Positions 37,499 to 45,171 of a stretch of DNA of 64,000 bases are shown in pieces. The notes below the pieces were generated by a model. It was not told the DNA's origin and made no database searches. It was given only the letters and a program-made list of their open reading frames with translations. Where the stretch lies: NCBI RefSeq assembly GCF_001905845.1, contig NZ_LIVZ01000007.1, positions 1-64,000 of the forward strand, in the 5' to 3' direction. A program made the position numbers and the translations under genes. The DNA is from Streptomyces sp. TSRI0107 (GTDB lineage: Bacteria > Actinomycetota > Actinomycetes > Streptomycetales > Streptomycetaceae). Each line of letters opens with the position of its first letter. The stretch's first letter is position 1.

Positions 37499-37828
37499 AT
37501 GGGACTGGTGAGCGGTCTCCTGCTGCTGCCCCTGGCGCCGGTGCGGGGCACCCTGTGGGTCGCCGACCACCTGCTGGCCGAGTCCCGGCGTCAGGCCCAC
37601 GATCCGCGGCGCGTGCGGGCCCGCCTCGCCGCGCTCAACGAGGCCCTGGACAAGGGCGTCATCGACGAGGCCGCCTTCGAGCGCGAGGAGGAGCGGCTGC
37701 TCACCCTGCTGGACGGCCTCCCGGACACCCCCGGCCGCGCTCGGACGAAGCCCGAGCCCCCACAGAGGACTAAGCCCGAACGCCCGCAGAGGACGAAGCC
37801 CGAACGCCGACAGAGAAGGCAACCATGA
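37499..37828 (+). CDS. gvpG: Gas vesicle protein GvpG
   Basis: A 109-residue protein with the GvpG core: a hydrophobic N-terminus (GLVSGLLLLPLAPVRGTLWV) and a helical segment (LNEALDKGVIDEAAFEREEE). The C-terminus consists of three 8-residue repeats of RTKPExxQ type, encoded by a 24-bp tandem repeat (37742-37813). The stop overlaps the next start (ATGA). Confidence 0.88.
   Translation: MGLVSGLLLLPLAPVRGTLWVADHLLAESRRQAHDPRRVRARLAALNEALDKGVIDEAAFEREEERLLTLLDGLPDTPGRARTKPEPPQRTKPERPQRTKPERRQRRQP
37742..37813. repeat. 24-bp tandem repeat inside gvpG, three copies
   Basis: Copies start at 37742, 37766 and 37790 and encode RTKPEPPQ, RTKPERPQ and RTKPERRQ. The period is a multiple of three, so copy-number change keeps the frame. 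Confidence 0.85.
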
Positions 37829-38406
37829 ACGAGATGAAGGTGGCCATGGCAGCGGCCGTGGCAGGCGGCTACCTCCTGGGACGGACGAAGAAGGGGAAGC
37901 TGGCCCTGGTCGTCGGCTCCTACCTCGCGGGACGGCGCCTCGGTGTCTCCCCCGCCCAGCTGGTCTCCCAGGGCCTGGCGAGGCTCCAGGAGGCCCCGCA
38001 GTTCCAGGAGTTGTCGGACCAGGTGCGCGGCGAGCTGATGCAGGCGGGCCGCACGGCGGTCTCCGGCGCGGCCAACCGCCGGCTCACGGGCCTCGCCGAC
38101 GCCCTCCGGGACCGCACCGACGCCCTCAACGGCGCGCCGGGCTCCGTCGGCGCACGGGGCGGGCGCCGGGACGACGACTACGGGGAGGACGACTACGAGG
38201 ACTACCCGGAGGACGAGTACGCGGACGACGACGAGTACGACGAGGCGTACGACGACGAGGCCCGTGATCTGAAGCCGCCCGCCCGGACGGCCCCGGCCCG
38301 CGAGTCGGCCCCGAAGCCCCCGGCGAAGAAGGCCGCCGCCAAGAAGACCGCGGCCAAGAGGGCTCCTTCGGGCGGCGGCGCCACCCGTTCGCGGCGAGGA
38401 CGGTGA
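37825..38406 (+). CDS. gvpY: Gas vesicle cluster protein GvpY
   Basis: A 193-residue protein at the gvpY position of Streptomyces clusters. The N-terminus has a short Ala/Gly helix (VAMAAAVAGGYLLGRTKKGKLALVVG) and a helical middle. A strongly acidic Asp/Tyr/Glu tract (about 112-150) is followed by a Lys/Ala/Pro histone-like tail (KPPAKKAAAKKTAAKR). The biochemical role is unknown. It overlaps gvpG by 4 bp. Confidence 0.8.
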   Translation: MNEMKVAMAAAVAGGYLLGRTKKGKLALVVGSYLAGRRLGVSPAQLVSQGLARLQEAPQFQELSDQVRGELMQAGRTAVSGAANRRLTGLADALRDRTDALNGAPGSVGARGGRRDDDYGEDDYEDYPEDEYADDDEYDEAYDDEARDLKPPARTAPARESAPKPPAKKAAAKKTAAKRAPSGGGATRSRRGR

Positions 38407-38412
38407 CCCCGG

Positions 38413-39315
38413 ATGGCGACGACGCGGGAACGGGGCGACCGGGCGAGCGGGCACACGGCCCTTCCGCTGGACGACCTCAAGGACGCGCTGAGCGGTTACG
38501 TCTCCGCCCTGGGCGGCAGCCTCATGAAGAAGGCGGTGCACGGGGTCGGCAAGCTGGCCACCCGGCTGACGGAGGGCGGCGCGGGCGGCCGGAGCGGCAG
38601 CGGAGGCGTCAAGGCCACCCACATCATGGAGGCCGTGGACGTCGGCGTGCCTCTGCGCACCGCCTACGACCAGTGGACCGCCTTCGAGGACTTCAGCGGT
38701 TTCACCAAGGGCGTGCGCAGCGTCAGCAAGTCCGACGACGTCGAGTCCACCTGGCACGCCAAGGTCGGTCCCTCCAAGCGCAGTTGGCGGGCGACCGTCC
38801 AGGAGCAGGTGCCCGACGAGCGGATCGTGTGGACGTCCGAGGGCGCCAAGGGCACCACCCGCGGCGTCGTCACCTTCCACGAGCTGGCGCCCCGCCTGAC
38901 CAGGATCGTCGTGGTCGTCGAGTACGACCCGGCGGGCCTCTTCGAGAAGACCGGCAATCTCTGGCGCGCCCAGGGGCGCCGGCTGCGCCTCGACCTGAAG
39001 CACTTCGCACGGCACGTCACGCTGCACGCCGACGAGGAGGTGGAGGGCTGGCGCGGCGAGATCCGCGACGGCGAAGTGGTCCGCACGCCCGAGGACGTGC
39101 GGGCCGACGAGGAAGGCGACGAAGAAGGCGACGAGTACGAGGCGGACGCCGAGGAGGACAGGGAGGACGAGGAGGCCGGGGAAGAAGACGAGGAAGAAGA
39201 CGCCGATGAGGACGAGTACGACGACGAGGACGAGGACGGCGACTACGACGAAGAGGACGAATACGACGAGGGCGAAGAGGGCGAGGGCGACAGAGCCCGC
39301 CGTACGCGTCGCTGA
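38413..39315 (+). CDS. gvpZ: Gas vesicle cluster protein GvpZ (SRPBCC/cyclase fold)
   Basis: A 300-residue protein with a helical N-terminal part (DDLKDALSGYVSALGGSLM) and a START/SRPBCC-type domain (about 75-210; HIMEAVDVGVPLRTAYDQWT through WTSEGAKGTTRGVVTFHEL). An extremely acidic tail (about 225-292) runs mostly to Glu and Asp. Its role in vesicles is unknown; SRPBCC folds bind hydrophobic ligands. It starts 7 bp after gvpY. Confidence 0.85.
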   Translation: MATTRERGDRASGHTALPLDDLKDALSGYVSALGGSLMKKAVHGVGKLATRLTEGGAGGRSGSGGVKATHIMEAVDVGVPLRTAYDQWTAFEDFSGFTKGVRSVSKSDDVESTWHAKVGPSKRSWRATVQEQVPDERIVWTSEGAKGTTRGVVTFHELAPRLTRIVVVVEYDPAGLFEKTGNLWRAQGRRLRLDLKHFARHVTLHADEEVEGWRGEIRDGEVVRTPEDVRADEEGDEEGDEYEADAEEDREDEEAGEEDEEEDADEDEYDDEDEDGDYDEEDEYDEGEEGEGDRARRTRR

Positions 39316-39333
39316 CCACCCGGGGAGCGCGCA

Positions 39334-39690
39334 GTGACCGACGTGAGCACCTGGCCGCCGGGCGCGGAGACGCAGCAGTACGCACCCGTCACCGGCAACC
39401 TCGCCGACCTTCTCGAACGAGTCCTCGACAAAGGCATCGTCATCGCGGGCGACATCAAGATCGATCTGCTCGACATCGAGCTGCTGACCATCCGGCTGCG
39501 CCTGTTCATCGCCTCGGTCGACACCGCGCGGAAGGCGGGCATCGACTGGTGGGAGACGGACCCGGCGCTGTCCTCCCGGGCCGCGAGGGACGCGCTCGCG
39601 CAGGAGAACGCCCTGCTGCGGGAGCGTCTCGCGGCGCTGGAGGAGGCCGTACGGGAGGCTCTGGACGAGGAGCCGGAGGAGGTCCGATGA
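39334..39690 (+). CDS. gvpJ: Gas vesicle protein GvpJ (GvpA family)
   Basis: A 118-residue GvpA-family minor shell protein. The core is NLADLLERVLDKGIVIAGDI through LLDIELLTIRLRLFIASVDT, followed by WWETDP and a C-terminal coiled-coil-like helix. The GTG at 39334 follows GGGGAG. The stop overlaps gvpL (ATGA). Confidence 0.9.
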   Translation: MTDVSTWPPGAETQQYAPVTGNLADLLERVLDKGIVIAGDIKIDLLDIELLTIRLRLFIASVDTARKAGIDWWETDPALSSRAARDALAQENALLRERLAALEEAVREALDEEPEEVR

Positions 39691-40583
39691 ACGCCGACGC
39701 CACCCTCGTGTGCGCCTTCGCCGTGCTGTCCGCCCGCCCGGCCGGCGCGGAGCCGCACGCCCACCCCGGTCACGACGGGGGCGGACCGCTGCGCGTCCTG
39801 CCGGCCGGGGACCTCTTCCTGCTCGTCCAGGACGTACCGGCGGCCGGGTTCGGCGAGGCGGCGCTCGCCCAGCGGCTGGAACGTCCGGACGAGCTGGAGC
39901 GCGTCGCCCGCGCGCACCACCGGGCCGTGGAGACGGCCGCGCGGTGGGGTCCTGCCGTACCGCTTCCGCTCGCGACGCTGTACCTCACCGACGACACCGC
40001 CGTACGAGCGGTCGTGGAGCGGGAGGCGGAGCTGGCCGCGCTGCTCGACCGGTTGCGAGGCCGTACGGAGTGGGCGGTGAAGGTCCATGCCGCCACGGCC
40101 GCCACCACCTCGCCGCCCTCCGACGCAGGCATAAGGCACAACGGCGACGCAGGCATAAGGAACAACGGCACCGAGAACGACGGCACCGGGACCGACCGAG
40201 GTGTCGCGGGACGCGCCTACCTGCGCCGGGTCAGCGCGCGGCGCCGCACCCGGCAGGAGGAGCACGAGCAAGCCCTGGCCGAGGCCCGGGCGGTGGACCG
40301 GGAGCTGAGGCGGCACGCCGTCGCCGCGACCCGGCACCGGCCGCAGAGCAGCGAGCTGACCGGAAAGGACGCCCCGCAACTACTGAACGGGGCCTACCTC
40401 GTCGACGACGCCGACCGGGCGGCCTTCACCGGGGCGCTGGAGCGGCTGACCGCCGCGGGTCGGCTCCGGGGCGTCGAGGTCGTGGCGTCGGGGCCGTGGG
40501 TCCCGTACTCCTTCGCGCGCCTGGACGAGCAGCGGCAATGCGCGGAACGGGACCCGGAGCAACAGCGGGAGGTCGGCGCATGA
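39687..40583 (+). CDS. gvpL: Gas vesicle protein GvpL (GvpL/F family)
   Basis: A 298-residue GvpL/F protein with RVLPAGDLFLLVQDVP-type N-terminal strands, the ARWGPAVPLPLATLYLTDD segment and a C-terminal VVASGPWVPYSFARL that matches the family end. It carries an in-frame 24-bp duplication (DAGIRHNG/DAGIRNNG) at 40122-40169 in a loop region. The start overlaps gvpJ, and the stop overlaps gvpS. Confidence 0.9.
   Translation: MNADATLVCAFAVLSARPAGAEPHAHPGHDGGGPLRVLPAGDLFLLVQDVPAAGFGEAALAQRLERPDELERVARAHHRAVETAARWGPAVPLPLATLYLTDDTAVRAVVEREAELAALLDRLRGRTEWAVKVHAATAATTSPPSDAGIRHNGDAGIRNNGTENDGTGTDRGVAGRAYLRRVSARRRTRQEEHEQALAEARAVDRELRRHAVAATRHRPQSSELTGKDAPQLLNGAYLVDDADRAAFTGALERLTAAGRLRGVEVVASGPWVPYSFARLDEQRQCAERDPEQQREVGA
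40122..40169. repeat. 24-bp tandem duplication inside gvpL
   Basis: Two adjacent 24-bp copies (40122-40145 and 40146-40169) differ at a single base and encode an extra eight residues in a variable loop. Confidence 0.85.
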
Positions 40584-40828
40584 CCGTGCCCGACACCCGG
40601 GAACCGGGGCGGCCGTTCGTCCCGTGGGACGAGCCGGAGCCCTACGCGCCGGTCGGCGTGCCGCTGGTCGACCTGCTGGACCGGGTGCTGGCGACCGGGG
40701 TCGTGGTCAGCGGGGACCTGGTCCTCGCCATCGCCGACGTGCCGCTGGTGCGGATCTCGCTGCACGCCCTGCTGTCGTCGGTCAACGAGCGGGTGCCCGC
40801 TCCCTGGCCGGACAGCGGGCCGCTGTGA
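40580..40828 (+). CDS. gvpS: Gas vesicle protein GvpS (GvpA family)
   Basis: An 82-residue GvpA-like protein: PLVDLLDRVLATGVVVSGDL then VLAIADVPLVRISLHALLSS. It lacks the long tails of gvpA. Start and stop both overlap neighbours (ATGA with gvpL, GTGA with gvpK). Confidence 0.88.
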   Translation: MTVPDTREPGRPFVPWDEPEPYAPVGVPLVDLLDRVLATGVVVSGDLVLAIADVPLVRISLHALLSSVNERVPAPWPDSGPL

Positions 40829-41118
40829 GCGCGCGGCGGGCCGGGAACGTCGACCTGGACCCGGAGCGGGTGGCGAACGACCTGGCGGCCCTGGTCCTGA
40901 CGGTGGTCGAGCTGTTGCGGCAGCTCATGGAACGCCAGGCGGTGCGCCGGTTCGACGAGGGCACGCTGAGTGAGGAGCAGGAGGAGCGGCTCGGGACGGC
41001 CCTGATGCTGCTCGACCGGCGGATGGACGAGCTGTGTGAGCAGCACGGGCTGAGCCGCAGCGACCTCAACCTCGACCTGGGTCCGCTCGGACCGCTGCTG
41101 GCGGACCCCGAGCCGTGA
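40825..41118 (+). CDS. gvpK: Gas vesicle protein GvpK
   Basis: A 97-residue GvpK with the family motifs LDPERVANDLAALVLTVVEL, RQLMERQAVRRFDEG, EERLGTALMLLDRRMDEL and LNLDLGPLGPLL. It is the last gene of the cluster, whose order O-A-F-G-Y-Z-J-L-S-K is that of S. coelicolor clusters. GTG start overlapping the gvpS stop. Confidence 0.92.
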   Translation: MSARRAGNVDLDPERVANDLAALVLTVVELLRQLMERQAVRRFDEGTLSEEQEERLGTALMLLDRRMDELCEQHGLSRSDLNLDLGPLGPLLADPEP

Positions 41119-41216
41119 GCCGGCCGGCGGATCCGGCAACCCCGCGTGCGGCGGCGGGACGGGCCCGCCGCTCACCTTCGACGCCCGGACGACCCGGTCC
41201 CGGATGATCCGGACGG

Positions 41217-41397
41217 CTAGGCTCTGTCGTTTGGATCAGCCCAGCTGCGAGGGACGGTGCGTCCTGGCCGGGTCGAGCGGGGTCTGGTGCGTGCAGCTGC
41301 AAGGCGGAGGAGGCGGCGCGTCGGCGACTGACGACAACGCGGCAGATGTGCGTGCCAGATCCTGCGACGCCGGGATGATCCAAACGACAGGGCCTAG
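41217..41397. mobile_element. MITE with IS5-like ends
   Basis: A 181-bp element bounded by 22-bp inverted repeats, CTAGGCTCTGTCGTTTGG... at the left and its complement at the right (41376-41397), differing at one base. Each end carries CTAG, fitting a YTAR-type target duplication of the IS5 group. The interior holds no reading frame of note, so it is non-autonomous. Similar GTCGTTTGGATCA ends occur on Streptomyces insertion sequences. Its right-hand CTAG contains the stop codon of the adjacent GntR gene. Confidence 0.75.
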
Positions 41398-42095
41398 CCC
41401 TGGCCCTCTTCCCCGACCCGCCTCCGGTACACCTCCACCACCCGTTCCAGCGAGTCGTCGAGATAGCCCGCGAGCAGCCGCTCGGCCTTGACGCGGTCGC
41501 CTTCCCGCAACGCCTCGAGAATCACGGCGTTGCGCGCGATGTACGGCTCGTGCAGGCGCCGTGGTTCGTCCACGACGTGGAAGGCCAGGCGCAGTTCGGC
41601 GAAGACGCTGCGCATCAGCTCGTCGGTGCGCTCGCTGCCGGCGAGGGCGACCAGCTCCCGGTGGAAGTGGATGTTGGCCGTACCCACCGCTTTCCAGTCA
41701 CCTTCGCGCGCCGCCCGCCGGCCCGCCTCGACGGCCGCGGCGAGCGCGCCGACGTCGTACGGCGGGGCGCCCAGCCCCCGGACGACGGCGCACTCGACGA
41801 GCCGGCGGGTGCGGTAGATGTCCTCGACGTCCTCCACGGTCAGCACCCGGACGAAGACCCCCCGGTTCAGTTCGTGGACGAGCAGCCGTTCGTGCGTGAG
41901 CAGGCGGAACGCCTCGCGCAGCGTGTTGCGGGAGACGCCGAGCGCCCCGCCGATGCTGTCCTCGGACAGCCGCGTGCCGGGCGGGAAGTACCCGTCGGCG
42001 ATACGGCTCCTGAGGATGTCCGAGACCCGCTCGGCGGTGCTGGTGCGCCCGAGGAGCGCGCGGTCGTCGGCGAGATCCGTCAGCTGCTCTGCCAT
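41394..42095 (-). CDS. GntR-family regulator (FadR subfamily, FCD domain)
   Basis: A 233-residue repressor with an N-terminal winged helix (ERVSDILRSRIADGYFPPGT and VSRNTLREAFRLLTHERLL) and a C-terminal all-helical FCD ligand domain. Metal-ligand residues are visible (DVEDIYRTRR, the H pair in ANIHFHREL, and H in RRLHEPY). It is divergent from the MFS-pxp operon and likely represses it through the palindrome at 42144-42162. Its stop lies in the end of a MITE, so the last residues may have been altered by the insertion. No ribosome site is evident. Confidence 0.92.
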   Translation of the reverse strand: MAEQLTDLADDRALLGRTSTAERVSDILRSRIADGYFPPGTRLSEDSIGGALGVSRNTLREAFRLLTHERLLVHELNRGVFVRVLTVEDVEDIYRTRRLVECAVVRGLGAPPYDVGALAAAVEAGRRAAREGDWKAVGTANIHFHRELVALAGSERTDELMRSVFAELRLAFHVVDEPRRLHEPYIARNAVILEALREGDRVKAERLLAGYLDDSLERVVEVYRRRVGEEGQG

Positions 42096-42139
42096 GCCCG
42101 GAATTCAAGCGCAGCCAACAGGACGAAACAACAGGGGTA

Positions 42140-42169
42140 TTGAAGGATCGTTGAACGATCCTCTACGTT
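42140..42169 (+). promoter_or_regulatory. Promoter of the MFS-DUF1445-pxpABC operon
   Basis: TTGAAG (42140-42145), an 18-bp spacer and TACGTT (42164-42169), 55 bp before the MFS start. The operator palindrome fills the spacer. Confidence 0.6.
42144..42162. promoter_or_regulatory. GntR operator
   Basis: Perfect 9-bp inverted repeat AGGATCGTT-G-AACGATCCT between the divergent GntR and MFS genes. It lies between the -35 and -10 of the MFS promoter, so binding would block RNA polymerase directly. Confidence 0.75.
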
Positions 42170-42224
42170 GCTGTGCGTTGGCTCACTTCTGAAGCACCCT
42201 CCGTCCTCCCCTTGCGAGGTGCCC

Positions 42225-43526
42225 ATGAGCACGACTCCTCCACCGAAGGCCCTGACCGGCGACACACGCGGCGAAGCGGATCAACACACCGACGACACAG
42301 GCCCGTTGGGCTGGCTGCGCGCGCTGGGGCCGCGCGGCCGACGCGCCTTCGCCGGCGCGTTCGGCGGCTATGCCCTGGACTCGTACGACTACTTCACGCT
42401 GCCGCTCAGCATGGTCGCGCTGTCGGCGTACTTCGGCCTGGACAGCGGCCAGACCGGCCTGTTCACCACCGTCACCCTCGTCGTGTCCGCGATCGGCGGC
42501 GCGCTCGCCGGGGTGCTCGCGGACCGCGTCGGCCGGGTCAAGGCGCTGATGATCACCGTGATCACGTACGCCGTGTTCACCGTGGCCTGCGGCTTCGCCC
42601 CCACCTACGAGACGCTGCTGGTCTTCCGGGCGCTGCAGGGCCTCGGGTTCGGCGGCGAGTGGGCGGTCGGCGCCATCCTGGTCGCCGAGTACTCCAGCGC
42701 CAGGCACCGCGGCCGCACCCTCGGCGCCGTCCAGAGCTCCTGGGCCGTGGGCTGGGCGCTCGCGGCGATCGTGTACACGCTGGTCTTCTCGGTCCTCGAC
42801 GACGACCTGGCCTGGCGGGTGATGTTCTGGACCGGCGCGCTGCCCGCGCTGCTGGTCGTGTGGATGCGCCGCCGGGTGCACGACGCGCCCCAGGCCGTCG
42901 CCGTACGCGAACACAACCCCGTGAAGGGGTCGTTCACGGCCATCTTCAAACCCGGACTGCTGCGCACCACGCTCTTCGCCGTGCTGCTGTCCACCGGCGT
43001 CCAGGGCGGCTACTACACCCTCGCCACCTGGGTGCCGACCTACCTGAAGACGGAACGCGACCTCTCGGTCGTCGGCACCGGCGGCTACCTGGCCTTCCTG
43101 ATCTCCGGTGCCTTCATCGGCTATCTGACGGGCGGTCACCTCACCGACCGGCTGGGCCGACGGCGCAACATCTGGCTGTTCGCGCTGCTGTCGGCGGTCT
43201 GCATCCTGGCGTACGCGAACATCCCGAGCGGCGCCGACTCCCTGCTGCTCGTGCTCGGATTCCCGCTCGGGTTCTGCATGTCGGCGATCTTCAGCGGCTT
43301 CGGCTCCTTCCTGAGCGAGCTGTACCCGACGGCGGTGCGCGGCACCGGCCAGGGCTTCACGTACAACACCGGCCGCGCGGTGGGCGCCGTCTTCCCCACG
43401 ACGGTCGGCTTCCTCGCCGACAGCTGGGGCGTGGGCGGCGCGCTGGTCTTCGGCGCGGTCGGCTACGGCATCGCCGCGCTGGCGCTGCTCGGTCTGCCGG
43501 AGACCCGTGGAAAGGAGCTGACGTGA
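42225..43526 (+). CDS. MFS transporter (sialate/aromatic-acid symporter type)
   Basis: A 433-residue, twelve-helix major facilitator permease. The family loop motif ADRVGRVKALM follows helix 2, and DRLGRRRN sits in the equivalent loop of the second half. FGGEWAVGAILVAEYSSARHRGR resembles the NanT/AAHS group. Substrate is inferred from context: it leads an operon with pxpABC and a DUF1445 protein, so 5-oxoproline or a related carboxylate is plausible. The ATG at 42225 has GAGGT upstream. Confidence 0.9.
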   Translation: MSTTPPPKALTGDTRGEADQHTDDTGPLGWLRALGPRGRRAFAGAFGGYALDSYDYFTLPLSMVALSAYFGLDSGQTGLFTTVTLVVSAIGGALAGVLADRVGRVKALMITVITYAVFTVACGFAPTYETLLVFRALQGLGFGGEWAVGAILVAEYSSARHRGRTLGAVQSSWAVGWALAAIVYTLVFSVLDDDLAWRVMFWTGALPALLVVWMRRRVHDAPQAVAVREHNPVKGSFTAIFKPGLLRTTLFAVLLSTGVQGGYYTLATWVPTYLKTERDLSVVGTGGYLAFLISGAFIGYLTGGHLTDRLGRRRNIWLFALLSAVCILAYANIPSGADSLLLVLGFPLGFCMSAIFSGFGSFLSELYPTAVRGTGQGFTYNTGRAVGAVFPTTVGFLADSWGVGGALVFGAVGYGIAALALLGLPETRGKELT

Positions 43527-44374
43527 CCCGCCCGCGGCACCACTCCCCCGCCGTCACCGCCACCGGGGACCGCCCCCTGACCCTGGTCGACGCCCGCGCG
43601 CACGCGTGGACCCCCCGTGAGGCCCGCGCCCGCATCCGCGCGGGGCTGGCCGGCCCCACCGCCGGGGTGGCGGCGGGCCACACCCAGGTGAACCTGATCT
43701 CGGTGCCCGCGGACTGGGCGTACGACATGCTGCTGTTCTGCCAGCGCAACCCCAAGCCGTGCCCGGTGCTCGACGTCACCGACGCGGGCTCCTGGACGAC
43801 GGTGCTCGCCGACGGCGCGGACCTGCGCACCGATCTGCCGCGCTACCGGGTGTGGCGGGACGGCGAGCTGGTCGACGAGCCGACGGACGTCCTCGGCCAC
43901 TGGCGGGACGACCTGGTGTCGTTCCTGATCGGGTGCAGCTTCACCTTCGAGTGGGCGCTGACCCGGGCGGGTGTCCCGGTCCGCCATGTCGAGCAGGGCC
44001 GCAACGTCCCGATGTACGTCACCAGCCGCCCCTGCCGGCCCGCCGGCCGGCTGCACGGCCCCATGGTGGTGTCCATGCGGCCGGTACCGCCGGAGCACCT
44101 GGCGGCGGCGATCCGGGAGACCAGTCTGCTCCCGGCCGTGCACGGCGGCCCCGTACACTGCGGCGACCCGTCGGCACTCGGCATCGACGACCTCGGCCGA
44201 CCCGACTTCGGCGAACCGGTGACGGCCGAGCCGGACGACATCCCGGTGTTCTGGGCCTGCGGTGTGACCCCGCAGGCGGCGGTGACGGCCTCGCGCCCGC
44301 CGTTCGCGATCACCCACGCACCGGGCCGGATGTTCCTCACCGACGCCCGCGACGAGCAGTACCGCGTGGGCTGA
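43523..44374 (+). CDS. DUF1445 family putative hydro-lyase / D-glutamate cyclase-like
   Basis: A 283-residue member of the YcsI/DUF1445 family: TAGVAAGHTQVNLISVPADW, the FLIGCSFTFEWAL cysteine motif and VFWACGVTPQAA with a second conserved cysteine. The mammalian D-glutamate cyclase contains a related domain, and ycsI adjoins pxp genes in Bacillus. A role in making or handling 5-oxoproline is therefore plausible but not shown. The GTG overlaps the MFS stop, with AAAGGAG in front. Confidence 0.88.
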   Translation: MTRPRHHSPAVTATGDRPLTLVDARAHAWTPREARARIRAGLAGPTAGVAAGHTQVNLISVPADWAYDMLLFCQRNPKPCPVLDVTDAGSWTTVLADGADLRTDLPRYRVWRDGELVDEPTDVLGHWRDDLVSFLIGCSFTFEWALTRAGVPVRHVEQGRNVPMYVTSRPCRPAGRLHGPMVVSMRPVPPEHLAAAIRETSLLPAVHGGPVHCGDPSALGIDDLGRPDFGEPVTAEPDDIPVFWACGVTPQAAVTASRPPFAITHAPGRMFLTDARDEQYRVG

Positions 44375-44412
44375 TCCGAGCCCGACCGAGCCTGACCAAG
44401 CAAGAGGGGACC

Positions 44413-45171
44413 ATGACCGCGATCGATCTGAACGCCGACCTCGGCGAGGGCTTCGGCCGCTGGCGGCTGACCGACGACGAACAGCTGCTGTCCGTCGTCA
44501 CCAGCGCCAACGTGGCCTGCGGCTTCCACGCGGGTGACGCGGCCACCATGCGCCGGGTGTGCGAGCTGGCGGCCGGGCGCGGGGTGACGATCGGCGCCCA
44601 GGTCTCCTACCGGGACCTCGCCGGGTTCGGGCGCCGCGCGATGGACGTGCCGCCCGCCGAGCTGGCGGCCGAGGTGGCCTACCAGATCGGCGCCCTGGAG
44701 GTCTTCGCGCGGGCGGCGGGCGCCCGCGTGGCCTACGTCAAACCGCACGGCGCGCTGTACAACCGCGTGGTGCACGACGAGCAGCAGGCCGGCGCCGTCG
44801 TCGAGGGGGTGCTCCTCGCGGACGCCGCGCTGCCCGTGCTGGGACTGCCCGGCTCGCGGCTGCTGGAGCTGGCCGCCAAGGCGGGCCTCCCGGCCGTCAC
44901 GGAGGCGTTCGCCGACCGCGCGTACACCGAGGAGGGCACGCTGGTGCCGCGCGGGCAGGAAGGTGCCGTGATCACCGACCCGGAGGCCGTCGTGGAGCGG
45001 TCTGTGGGCCTCGCCCGGTCCGGGACCGTGACCGCCCGCTCCGGCGTTCCGATCGAGGTCCGCGCGCGGTCCCTGTGCCTGCACGGGGACACGCCCGGCG
45101 CGGTGGAACTGGCCCGGCGGGTCCGGCGGCGGCTGGAGTCGGCGGGCGTACGGGTGGAGGCCTTCGCATGA
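44413..45171 (+). CDS. pxpA: 5-oxoprolinase subunit A (LamB/YcsF family)
   Basis: Subunit of the prokaryotic ATP-dependent 5-oxoprolinase, which converts 5-oxo-L-proline to L-glutamate. The 252 residues start with the family signature IDLNADLGEGFGRW and contain ANVACGFHAGD, VKPHGALYN and CLHGDTPGAV. The ATG at 44413 follows AGAGGGGA. The stop overlaps pxpB (ATGA). Confidence 0.94.
   Translation: MTAIDLNADLGEGFGRWRLTDDEQLLSVVTSANVACGFHAGDAATMRRVCELAAGRGVTIGAQVSYRDLAGFGRRAMDVPPAELAAEVAYQIGALEVFARAAGARVAYVKPHGALYNRVVHDEQQAGAVVEGVLLADAALPVLGLPGSRLLELAAKAGLPAVTEAFADRAYTEEGTLVPRGQEGAVITDPEAVVERSVGLARSGTVTARSGVPIEVRARSLCLHGDTPGAVELARRVRRRLESAGVRVEAFA

Noticed and set aside
35782..41118. Missing gvpN as a sign of a broken gas-vesicle cluster
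   Set aside because: The cluster order equals that of S. coelicolor, which also lacks gvpN, so it is complete for the genus.
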